Shown here piece after piece: positions 32,842 to 42,100 of a stretch of 64,000 nt of DNA. The stretch is from Zea mays. Taxonomy: Eukaryota > Streptophyta > Magnoliopsida > Poales > Poaceae. Position numbers and translations under genes: made by a program. The stretch is from NCBI RefSeq assembly GCF_902167145.1, contig NC_050101.1, positions 176,572,428 through 176,636,427 on the forward strand, read 5' to 3'. The notes beneath the pieces are model-generated. The model was not told the DNA's origin. It did no database searches and was given only the letters and a program-made list of their open reading frames with translations. How positions within the stretch are numbered: the stretch's first letter is position 1; the number at the start of each line of letters is the position of its first letter.

Positions 32842-35800
32842 CTATTTGGGATCGAGCTCGGAGCCGATACGAATCCGCTTGGAGGCGTCGCTGCTGGGGT
32901 CGAGGGGGACGGACTTAACCGTCTCCGCTGGCTCAAAGTTGTCGGCGTGGCGCTTCACGTCTGGCACCTCCTTAGAGAGGCTCTCCAGGTCGGCGATGAG
33001 GGCCTCGGATTCGACGCGGGCCTCGGCGTACTCCACGCACTCCACGTCGCATTCGAACGCGTGTCGGTACGTGGGGCCGATGGTGATGACCCCGTTGGGG
33101 CCCGACATCTTGAGCTTGAGGTAGGTGTAGTTGGGGATGGCCATGAACTTTGCGTAGCATGGCCTCCCCAGTACTGCGTGGTAGGTTCCTCGGAACCCGA
33201 CCACCTCAAACCTGAGGGTCTCCCTTCGGAAGTTGGAGGGCGTCCCAAAGCAGACGGGAAGATCGAGTTGTCCGAGGGGCTGGACGCGCTTCCCGGGAAT
33301 GATCCCGTGGAAAGGCGCGGCGCCTGCCCGGACCGAGGACAGATCAACGCGCAGGAGCCCGAGGGTCTCGGCGTAGATGATGTTGAGGCTGCTGCCTCCG
33401 TCCATGAGAACCTTGGTGAGCCTGACGTCACCGATGATGGGGTCGACGACGAGCGGGTATTTCCCCGGGCTCGGCACGTGGTCGGGGTGGTCGGCTTGGT
33501 CGAAGGTGATGGGCTTTTCGGACCAGTCTAGGTAGACTGGCGCCACCACCTTTACCGAACAGACCTCCCGACGCTCTTGCTTGCGGTGCCGAGCCGAGGC
33601 GTTCGCTGCTTGCCCACCGTAGATCATGAAGCAGTCGCGGACCTCGAGGAACTCTCCTGCCTGGTGATCTTCCTTCTTGTCGTCGTCGCGAGCCCTGCCA
33701 CCCTCCGCGGGTGGCCCGGCCCTGTGGAAGTGGCGTTGAAGCATGGCACACTCAAGGGTGTGCTTGACGGGCCCCCGATGATAGGGGCACGAATCCTTGA
33801 GCATCTTGTCGAAGAGGTTGGCACCTCCGGGGGGTTTCCGAGGGTTCTTGTACTCGGCGGCGGCGACAAGGTCCGCGTCGGCGATGTTGCATTTCGCTTG
33901 CGACTTCTTCTTGCCCTTCTTCTTGGCGCCGCGCTGAGTTGATGCCTCGGGGGCATCTTCCGGTGGGCGGCCCTGGGGCTGCTTGTCCTTCCGGAAGATA
34001 GCCTCAACCGCCTCCTGGCCAGAGGCGAACTTGGTGGCGATGTCCATCAGCTCGCTCGCCCTGGTGGGGGTCTTGCGACCCAGCTTGCTCACCAGGTCGC
34101 GGCAGGTGGTGCCGGCGAGGAACGTGCTGATGACATCCGAATCGGTGATGTTGGGCAGCTCGGTGCGCTGCTTCGAGAATCGCCGGATGTAGTCCCGAAG
34201 AGACTCTCCCGGCTGCTGTCGGCAGCTTCGGAGGTCCCAGGAGTTCCCAGGGCGCACGTACGTGCCCTGGAAATTGTCGGCGAAGGCTTGGACCAGGTCA
34301 TCCCAGTTGGAGATCTGCCCTGGAGGCAGGTGCTCCAACCAGGCGCGAGCGGTGTCGGAGAGGAACAGGGGGAGGTTGCAGATGATGAGGTTGTCATCGT
34401 CCGTTCCACCCAGTTGGCAAGCCAGCCGGTAGTCCGCGAGCCACAGTTCCGGTCTCGTCTCCCCCGAGTACTTTGTGATAGTAGTCGGGGTTCGGAAACG
34501 GGTCGGGAACGACGCCCGTCGTATGGCACGGCTGAAAGCCTGTGGACCGGGTGGTTCGGGCGAGGGACTCCGATCCTCCCCGCTGTCGTAGCGCCCCCCA
34601 CGCCTGGGGTGGTAGCCTCGGCGCACCCTCTCGTCGAGGTGGGCCTGACGGTTGCGGTGATGGTGCTCGTTGCCGAGGCGACCCGGGGCCGCAGGCGCTG
34701 TGTTGCGCGTGCGCCCGGTGTGGACCGAGGCTTCCCGCATGAATCGGGAAGTCGCGGTGCGGTGTTCCGAGGGGTACTCCTGCCTTCGGGAGGTGGAGCT
34801 TTCAGCCCGTCGGACCGCGGCGTCCTCCAGGAGATTCTTGAGCTCTCCCTGAATTCGCCGCCCCTCGGTGGTTGACGGCTCCGACATCACGCGGAGGAGC
34901 ATTGCCGCTGCAGCCAGGTTCTGGCCGACTCCACTGGAAGTGGGCGGCGGCCTTACCCTGACATCGTCGGCGATGCGGTGCTGGATACCCTGGGGTAGAT
35001 GACGCACTTCTCCGGCCAGAGGTTGGCCCGCCCATTCCTGCCCGACGTCCCGGCGGATCGGCTCAAGTGTTCCTGCTCCCTCGTCGAGCCTGGCCTGCAC
35101 CCCGCAGATTTGCTCGAGCTGTGGGTCATGACCCCCCGCCGGAACGGGGACCACAACTAGCTCCCGTAGGATGTCAACGCGAGGCACAGGCCTAGGGAGA
35201 TCACCGTTCCCCGGCATACCAAGATGGTTGCCTTCGGAGGGACCCCCTAGATCGACGTGGAAACATTCACGACTTGGGCCGCAGTCCTCGTCGCCGAGGC
35301 TGCGGCTACCGTCAGAACAGTCGGAAAGGCAGTAGTCGCATGCGGTTATGAAGTCCCGCATGACACTGGGGTTACCAAGTCCGGAGAAATCCCAACAGAA
35401 GTCGGGCTCGTCATCTTCCTCGGACCCCGAGGGCCCGTAGGTCGAGACGTCCGTCAGCCGGTCCCAGGGTGACCGCATACGATACCCCAGAGGGTTTGGA
35501 CTCGCCTCTACGAGAGCGTCCGCCAAAGCGAAGTCGCTTGGCGGGTCGAGGCTGAATCCAAAAGGCGCGAGATGGGAATCGGTGGGTACCTCTTGATCGA
35601 CGGGCGGTGACGAAGTCACGTCAGGGACTGACTGCACCGTCGTCTCAGGTACGAGGGTGACGCCCAGCAAGCCTTTCGCGAGCGTGTTGGCGTCGTCCGT
35701 TTGCTTGAGGTCGGCGTGTTGCGGGGAGATGACGCTCGTCTTCGTCTCAGACGCGAGGTCGATGCCCGACGTGCCCCCTGTTGGGGCGTCGGCACCGTCG

Positions 35801-36087
35801 ACTCGCTCGACAGCCGATGAGGTGCCGCCTCCTGCTTGGCCTTGGTTGCCCCGCCTCCTCCTCCGTCGGCGGGGGAGGGGACGGGGTGAACTCGAATGTT
35901 GTTCTTCCACCACGCGGGGAAGACGTCGTCGATTCCGCCGCCGGCGGGCGGGCTGTCGGCCGCCATTGTCGCTGTCGCACGGCGGGGGAAGGAGTATCAT
36001 GTCGTAGCTGCCGTCGAGGGACATGAACTCAAGACTCCTGAAACGGAGCACCGTCCCGGGCTGGAAAGGTTGCTGGAGACTGCCCAT
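32842..36087 (-). CDS. Gypsy gag and aspartic protease polyprotein, open up to a stop
   Basis: 1081 codons open on the minus strand. A long Pro/Arg/Asp-rich N-terminal region (about 1-520) is followed by the retrotransposon gag domain (about 540-700; LWLADYRLACQLGG, LEHLPPGQISNWDDLVQAF, ESLRDYIRRFSKQR). A basic linker with AKKKGKKK follows, then a retropepsin-like protease (VDPIIGDVRLTKVLMDGGSS, about residue 895; Asp-Gly-Gly rather than Asp-Ser/Thr-Gly). It ends at TAG 32842, which separates it from RT. An original readthrough Gln codon is likely, so I infer a nonsense mutation rather than a natural terminator. It starts at ATG 36085-36087, about 60 bp inside the 5' LTR boundary. Confidence 0.85.
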   Translation of the reverse strand: MGSLQQPFQPGTVLRFRSLEFMSLDGSYDMILLPPPCDSDNGGRQPARRRRNRRRLPRVVEEQHSSSPRPLPRRRRRRRGNQGQAGGGTSSAVERVDGADAPTGGTSGIDLASETKTSVISPQHADLKQTDDANTLAKGLLGVTLVPETTVQSVPDVTSSPPVDQEVPTDSHLAPFGFSLDPPSDFALADALVEASPNPLGYRMRSPWDRLTDVSTYGPSGSEEDDEPDFCWDFSGLGNPSVMRDFITACDYCLSDCSDGSRSLGDEDCGPSRECFHVDLGGPSEGNHLGMPGNGDLPRPVPRVDILRELVVVPVPAGGHDPQLEQICGVQARLDEGAGTLEPIRRDVGQEWAGQPLAGEVRHLPQGIQHRIADDVRVRPPPTSSGVGQNLAAAAMLLRVMSEPSTTEGRRIQGELKNLLEDAAVRRAESSTSRRQEYPSEHRTATSRFMREASVHTGRTRNTAPAAPGRLGNEHHHRNRQAHLDERVRRGYHPRRGGRYDSGEDRSPSPEPPGPQAFSRAIRRASFPTRFRTPTTITKYSGETRPELWLADYRLACQLGGTDDDNLIICNLPLFLSDTARAWLEHLPPGQISNWDDLVQAFADNFQGTYVRPGNSWDLRSCRQQPGESLRDYIRRFSKQRTELPNITDSDVISTFLAGTTCRDLVSKLGRKTPTRASELMDIATKFASGQEAVEAIFRKDKQPQGRPPEDAPEASTQRGAKKKGKKKSQAKCNIADADLVAAAEYKNPRKPPGGANLFDKMLKDSCPYHRGPVKHTLECAMLQRHFHRAGPPAEGGRARDDDKKEDHQAGEFLEVRDCFMIYGGQAANASARHRKQERREVCSVKVVAPVYLDWSEKPITFDQADHPDHVPSPGKYPLVVDPIIGDVRLTKVLMDGGSSLNIIYAETLGLLRVDLSSVRAGAAPFHGIIPGKRVQPLGQLDLPVCFGTPSNFRRETLRFEVVGFRGTYHAVLGRPCYAKFMAIPNYTYLKLKMSGPNGVITIGPTYRHAFECDVECVEYAEARVESEALIADLESLSKEVPDVKRHADNFEPAETVKSVPLDPSSDASKRIRIGSELDPK

Positions 36088-36127
36088 TTGGAGCTTGACG
36101 GGAAGCTGTTCGTCAACACGTAGCAGA

Positions 36128-36147
36128 CCCCTACCTGGCGCGCCAAC
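36128..36147 (-). other. Gypsy primer-binding region
   Basis: On the minus strand, GTTGGCGCGCCAGGTAGGGG follows the LTR end directly. The TGGCGCGCCAGG core is placed where tRNA priming starts. I do not assign the tRNA. Confidence 0.55.
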
Positions 36148-37709
36148 TGTCGGTGTTTCGAGACCAGGGGGTCCCTGGACCGACGAGTGAATTGTCGCCG
36201 CGTGCCCTAGCCCAGATGGGTCAGCGCGAGACAGAGCGAAGGGGGGAAAAGGCAGCCGGAGAGGAGACGGGCGTGAGAGGTGGAAATCCCGCGGCCTTCG
36301 TGTTTGTCCCGCGCCCGGGTCGGGTGCGCTTGCAGTAGGGGGTTACAAGCGTCCACGAGGGAGGGAGCGAGCGGCCTCACGCGAGCGCTTGTCCCGTCCT
36401 TTCCCCGCGTGGCCAACCCTCTATAAGAGGGCCCTGGTCCTTCCTTTTATAGGCGTAAGGAGAGGATCCAGGTGTACAATGGGGGGTGTAGCAGAGTGCT
36501 AATGTGTCTAGCGGAGGACAGCTAGCGCCCTAAGTACATGCCATCGTGGCAGCCAGAGAGGTTTTGGCACCCGGTTCGTGTGGTGTCGTGGCCGTCAGAG
36601 GAGCGCTGGAGCCTGGCGGAAGGACATCTGTCGGGGTTATCGAGTCCTTACTGACGTCCTCTTGCTTCCGTAAGGGGGCTGAGAGCCGCCGTCGTCATAG
36701 AGCGTGCGGGGCGCCATCATTACTTGTCTGGCGGAGCGAGCCAGATGGGACGCCTGTCTTGTTCCCCGTAGCCTGAGTCAGCTTGGGGGTAGGGTAATGA
36801 TGGCGCCTCCTGTTGACGTGGTCGGTCCGTGCCCTAGGTTGGGCGATGTGGAGGCTCCTCCGAGGTCGAGGTCGAGTCTGTCTTCCGAGGCCGAGGCCGA
36901 GTCCGAGCCCCTGGGTCGGGCGAGGCGGAGACCGTCGGCTGAGGCCAGGGCTGAGTCCGAGCCCTGGGGTCGGGTGAAGCGGAGTTCGTCGTCTTCAGGG
37001 GCTGAGCCCGAGTCCGAGCCCTGGGTCGGGCGGAGCGGAGTTCGTCGTCTTCCGGGGCTGAGCCCGAGTCCGAGCCCTGGGTCGGGCAGAGCGGAGTTCG
37101 CCGTCTTCAGGGGCTGAGCCCGAGTCCGAGCCCTGGGTCGGGCGGAGCGGAGTTCGCCGTCTTCTGGGGCTGAGCCCGAGTCCGAGCCTTGGGTCGGGCG
37201 GAGCGGAGTTCCCTATGGCGCCTGAGGCCAGACCTGGCTGCTTGTCAGCCTCACTCTGTCGAGTGGCACGACAGTCGAAGCGGCGCAGGCGGCGCTGTCC
37301 TCTTGTCAGGCCGGTCAGTGGAACGGCGAAGTGACTGCGGTCACTTCGGCTCTGTCGACTGGAGGGCGCGTGTCAGGATAAAGGTGTCAGGCCACCTTTG
37401 CATTAAATGCCCCTATGATTTGGTCGGTTGGCGTGGCGATTTGGCCAAGGTTGCTTCTTGGTGAAGGCTGGGCCTCGGACGAGCCGAAAGTATGTCTGTT
37501 GCCGGAGGGGGCCTCGGGCGAGACGTAGATCCTCCGGGGTCTGCTGCCCTTGCCCGAGGCTGGGCTCGGGCGAGGCGTGATCGCGTCCCTCGAATGGACC
37601 GATCCTTGGCTTAGTCGCACCCATCAGGCGTTTGTAGCTTTTGTGCTGATGGGGGTTACCAGCTGAGATTTAGGAGCCTTGAGGGTACCCCTAACTATGG
37701 TTCCCGATA
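36148..37709 (-). repeat. 5' LTR of the Gypsy element
   Basis: 1562 bp. Plus-strand ends are TGTCGGTGTTTC at 36148 and GGTTCCCGATA at 37709. On the minus strand this reads TATCGGGAACC at its start, probably an altered TGTCGGG, and ends CACCGACA. The minus strand carries a TATA-like CTATAAAAGG near 36443-36452. It contains a 56-bp tandem array. The outer TSD cannot be tested because the other end is outside the window. Confidence 0.85.
36869..37215. repeat. 56-bp tandem repeat in the Gypsy LTR
   Basis: GTCGGG-anchored units start at 36969, 37025, 37081, 37137 and 37193, spaced exactly 56 bp, with a diverged unit before at 36915. Each contains CTGAGCCCGAGTCCGAGCCC. The corresponding part of the other LTR is outside the window. 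Confidence 0.9.
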
Positions 37710-38390
37710 TGTTTTCTTGCAGGTTGAAATCATCTAGCATAATTGCCCATGCGGCCTCGAACTCCATTATAGTCAAAGGATGATGTATTATAGATTAAAA
37801 CCTTATTTTAAAATCTACCGCCTCAAATCTCTCATACAACTCATTTAAAAATGGCATATACATATTCTGCACATGTCATAGACATAACCTGTGGATTATG
37901 TTTAGAAAGACTCTGCTCAATGCCACCGACATCACAAGATCTTGGTCTTGCAATCATAAATTTATGAATTTTATATAACATATTTCAAAAAATGCAAACA
38001 CATTCATTTACATATCACTGAAGCTTGACGTTTACATAAAAATGTTAATTTAAAAAATGCATGATTATAAAACATACATGCCAGTGTTACACGTGGGCCT
38101 TCCGAACACATGCATGTCTCTTGAATGCATTGAAAACCCACTCGAATGTTTTAACTGTTTCGTCTCCCAACAATGTGAATCTAAATATTATGCAGTGCAA
38201 GTGGTGGTTTGAGCCAACTTTATTATACAGATTAGTCTTATGAGCTGTATCAAATGTAACTACACCACCAAAACCAACGTACTCTCCTTGTTGGCTTGCA
38301 TGAGACCAAATTATGTTTAAAATATTCCTTTCTTTATCCAGTTGAAAGTCAGAGAAAAATTATGAATTCTCCTTCTTATATAATGGAAAA
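37710..38390 (-). pseudogene. FAR1/MULE-transposase-like remnant
   Basis: The minus strand near 38240-38110 reads GVVTFDTAHKTNLYN, then LLGDETVKTFEWVFNAF. This matches the catalytic-domain start of the Mutator transposase/FAR1 family (VVTFDTTYKTN-type first Asp region, then the LLxDET motif). Upstream at about 38360-38290 is FFSDFQLDKERN followed by SHASQQGEY. Downstream at 37770-37715 is EFEAAWAIMLDDFNLQEN, a conserved FAR1/MULE segment, which stops at the Gypsy LTR. In-frame stops and gaps show decay. It could be a MULE transposase or a domesticated FAR1-related gene; there is too little left to separate these. Confidence 0.72.
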
Positions 38391-39190
38391 AAGTCAAGAG
38401 CTTAGACACATCATCGATATTTTGTTCCTGTCCCCGCGCTTTCTTCCTATAAAGTACACTAATTATTGTAAAATCATAGCGTATTGTTACGTTGAGTTGA
38501 ACCTTTAGAGTGGTTAGATGCATCAGTCTTCCCAATTTTATTTCCGATTCTCGACTGCTATCGATGTTTCCAACTGATTATATCGTTTATCGTCAACTAG
38601 TTACGGCTAGTTTCATTTTTCTGACCGACGATCCTGTTATCGTTTCCGATTTCGGATAAAATATGAATTTTAAAGTGGTTAAGGGTTTTACCGAACATTT
38701 TTATCCCTAGACACATCATACCAATTAACTACTTTAAACATTTAAGCTTTTTAGGCTCTAGCAGTACCGTACTTTTCATGCTATGTGATATTATGTGATA
38801 TTTTTGGATATTGAAGTACGGTACTTTAGCCTAAGAATAGTCTAAGAATAAATATAAATGGCTACAAAATAAAGTACTCCCTCCGTTTCGTTTTAGATGA
38901 AGAGACAGGAGAACGAAAAAGGGTTAGAGTCCTCAAGCTCACCTGCCAGCCTAGGTGCCTGACAGGTGGGGCCACACAGAACTTCAGACGTCAGAACTTA
39001 GAAGACAACCCCCTCTTGCTTATTTCAACGGGACGACAGTTCGTCTCCGCCCGCATCGATTGTTGTCCGCTGTTCTCCTTCCTCCTCGTCCTCCTTCAGG
39101 CCAGCGGGCAAGAAGAAGAAGAAGAAAAATCAAGGCTTGCGGCGAGAGGCTGTGCCCGGCCGACCGGCGAGCGAGCTTCGTACGCGCGTC
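38391..39190. other. Upstream region of transporter gene 1, with transposon ends
   Basis: AT-rich sequence. At about 38535-38710 there is a hAT-terminus-like stretch (TTTCCGATTCTCG, then ACATTTTTATCCCTA at its right end). At 38878 CTCCCTCCGTTTC resembles one end of a Stowaway MITE with no partner seen. The last 200 bp are GC-rich and likely hold the gene 1 promoter and leader, but no clear TATA box is visible. Confidence 0.4.
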
Positions 39191-42100
39191 ATGGGTGGCG
39201 GCAGCAACAGAGGCGGCGCCGGCGCCGGCGAGGAGAGCGGCAGCGACCACGACGGTGTGCTGCGGAGGCCGCTGCTCAACACGGGGAGCTGGTACCGGAT
39301 GAGCTCGCGGCAGTCCAGCTTTGCCCCGGGGACCTCCTCCATGGCCGTCCTGCGCGAGTCCCACGTCTCCGCCTTCCTCTGCACGCTCATCGTCGCGCTC
39401 GGCCCCATCCAGTTCGGCTTCACCAGCGGCTTCTCCTCCCCGACCCAGGACGCCATGGTTCGGGACCTCAACCTCTCTATCTCCGAGGTAACGAAGTAAC
39501 CAATAGGCCGTCCTCTCTTAGATTCTTTTTTTTTCTTTGTTGAAGAACCGTGCCTGAGTGTGAATACTCACCGCGCGCGCTCTGCAGTTCTCGGCGTTCG
39601 GATCGCTGTCCAACGTCGGCGGCATGGTCGGGGCGATCGCCAGCGGGCAGATGGCCGAGTACATTGGCCGTAAAGGGGTGAGAAATTCGACCCCTTTCTT
39701 TCTTGGCAGTTATCAGCTGTCCTTGCATTTTTATGGTCAGTTTGTTACTTGTAAGCTGACGATGAAGGAGGGTCAACATCACGATGAAAGAGGAGGGCTG
39801 TATTTAGACTTTAGACTAACAAACAAGAAAACCATCCTTTTTCTGTGATAGGGAACCCAAATATAAACATGATACCTGTATTTCATAAATTAGGTGGGAC
39901 TTTTTCTTCACAAAATAAAACTGGGTGGAATTTTGGAAATATTCAATAATTTAGCAAGAATTAATGCTTGCGGCCTGTGTCTTAACCGAATTGGGATTTG
40001 ACACGCTTCTTCATGCGTGTCTGTTCCCTACTTTCCTTCGCTATTGATATTCTGTATGAATCATGCAGTTTTAGTCTGTCCGAGTCCGAGAGATGGTGTG
40101 GATTGTGTATTTGGTACATAAGTTCAGTCTGGTGATCAGTGTATGACATCATTTCAGTCGTAGTTAATTGCATTAGAGCTGTACTATTCTAGTCTAACGA
40201 TTTTGCTAAATGGTTGCAGTCGTTGATGATTGCTGCAATCCCAAATATCATCGGTTGGCTTGCGATCTCCTTTGCAAAAGTATTCAACAAGTACATGTTG
40301 TCATGTTCCCTTAGTTCATTTTCACCCATCGCTGCTTCTGAAAACATAAGATTAATGCGTGTTGTCTGTCAATGTCTGTTCTACAGGATGCCTCATTTCT
40401 ATATATGGGACGATTGCTTGAAGGGTTTGGTGTCGGCATCATATCCTACACGGTTTGTAACAGAAGATTTGTTGCATGCTTATTTCTTGCACAGAAGATT
40501 TATACTTTCACAACTTAGAAAAATGGTGCAGTTGCTGTTTGGAAAAGTGAGAGATTAAAGTATTGACTGAGATTCCAATATTTTGGAGATATTTTTTTGG
40601 GGGTCGGGGGAGGGGATGGAGACAGTGAACCATGACCAACGTATAATTTGTTGGAGGTTTGGACTGGTTGCAAGACTAATTCTTGATAGTTTATTACCAG
40701 GTACCGGTATACATAGCAGAGATATCTCCTCAGAACATGAGGGGAGCTCTTGGTTCTGTGAACCAGGTGTGCTTCCTCATAACAGTCATATCTTTTTTGT
40801 TAGAAAAACATTACTTGGTTTATCTCTTTGATTCATTGTGCATTTGTTCATCCTGCAGTTGTCTGTGACCTTTGGCATATTCTTGGCCTATTTGCTCGGC
40901 ATGTTTATTCCTTGGAGACTTCTTGCTGTGATTGGTAATGTTGCTAACTACTGATGTATTGCTGAATTTCTTTTTTCTTCTTGTTGCTTCCAGTTTAGAA
41001 TTAACTTAAACACAAACGCTTCTGCTCACAAGATCACTAACCGCAAATGGCTTTCCTCATATGACTATAATCTTAGAAATAACTAGCTAGGAAGATATTA
41101 AATGCATACTAGTATACGTGTCATTATTTCTTATCTAAATGTCTGGATTGCCAATTATAGGAGCCTTGCCCTGCACAATGTTGATTCCTGGACTATTCTT
41201 CATTCCAGAATCTCCCAGATGGCTGGTATATATATATATATATATGCATAAACTGGATCTGAATTATAATATGTTGCATAAAACTGAAATCTTAGCGACC
41301 ATTTATATTGCTCTTATCTCTAGGCAAAGATGAATTTGACGGAAGATTGTGAGACGTCCCTACAAGTGCTGAGGGGGTTTGAGACTGACATCACAACAGA
41401 AGTGAATGATATAAAGGCAAAGCACCTCAATTATTCTTCTGGAGTGACTAAACGCAGTATATATGATCTATATGGCTATATCCAGTTTAGCTGCGAAGAT
41501 TTTATTTAAATTAGACACATGGATCTATGTACCACGTTCTTATGGAATCAACAGAATCATCTTTAGTTTTGATCCTTTTGCAGAGGGCAGTGGCATCATC
41601 AAGTAAGAGGACCACAATCAGTTTTCAAGAATTAAACCAAAAGAAATACCGCACGCCACTACTTGTAATTTCCTTAACTTCGTCACCTTAGTCCATGCCA
41701 AGATCAACAACTATAGTTTGTAATTGTGATTATTTATTAAATTGGCAGCTAGGGATTGGCCTACTTGTACTGCAAAATCTTAGTGGAATCAACGGTGTAC
41801 TGTTTTATGCAAGTAGCATCTTCAAAGCTGCAGGTAAGTTGCAGTCTTTATCTTGTCTGTACTTCTTTTATCCATAGTAGTTGGTTTGATGAGTTTTAGC
41901 ACGATAGTTTGGATACACTGTAAATTTAATTGGAAATGATATTGACTACTGAAGCAACCTCTTACATTATTTGTTTGGCAGTGTCCTTTCAAGATGTAGG
42001 AATAGAATCATAGACTACTGATTTTCAAACCACTTGAATGCAGTTGTTTCGAAAAAACCCACTAGGATGCACAAACTTAAATTCCTCCTAGATCATAATA

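Larger units (their letters stand above)
1..37709 (-). mobile_element. Ty3/Gypsy LTR retrotransposon (Tat-like), host of nested insertions
   Basis: A long GC-rich Gypsy element lies on the minus strand. Reading downward from 37709 the order is 5' LTR, primer-binding region, gag plus protease, RT, RNase H, integrase, a long 3' noncoding region and the 3' LTR, which runs off the window at position 1. RT before RNase H before integrase is the Gypsy order. Four later insertions split it: three Sireviruses and one solo LTR. Removing them with one copy of each TSD leaves about 7.8 kb of internal sequence, so the original was about 11 kb. The pol frame is continuous across the junctions at 23045/32409, 21660/22295 and 12229/21178. 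It is dead: pol has five stop codons and one small insertion. The Tat lineage (flip/gyma-like) is inferred from protein and LTR style; the exact family was not tested. Confidence 0.9.

Noticed and set aside
32653..33531. Plus-strand open frame of 292 codons
   Set aside because: It lies antisense to the Gypsy gag-protease, whose minus-strand frame has clear gag and protease motifs. The plus frame is a GC-rich shadow.
39137..39190. Upstream in-frame ATG of transporter gene 1
   Set aside because: It would add 18 residues with no counterpart in copy 2; the ATG at 39191 aligns with the copy 2 start. Kept as an alternative only.
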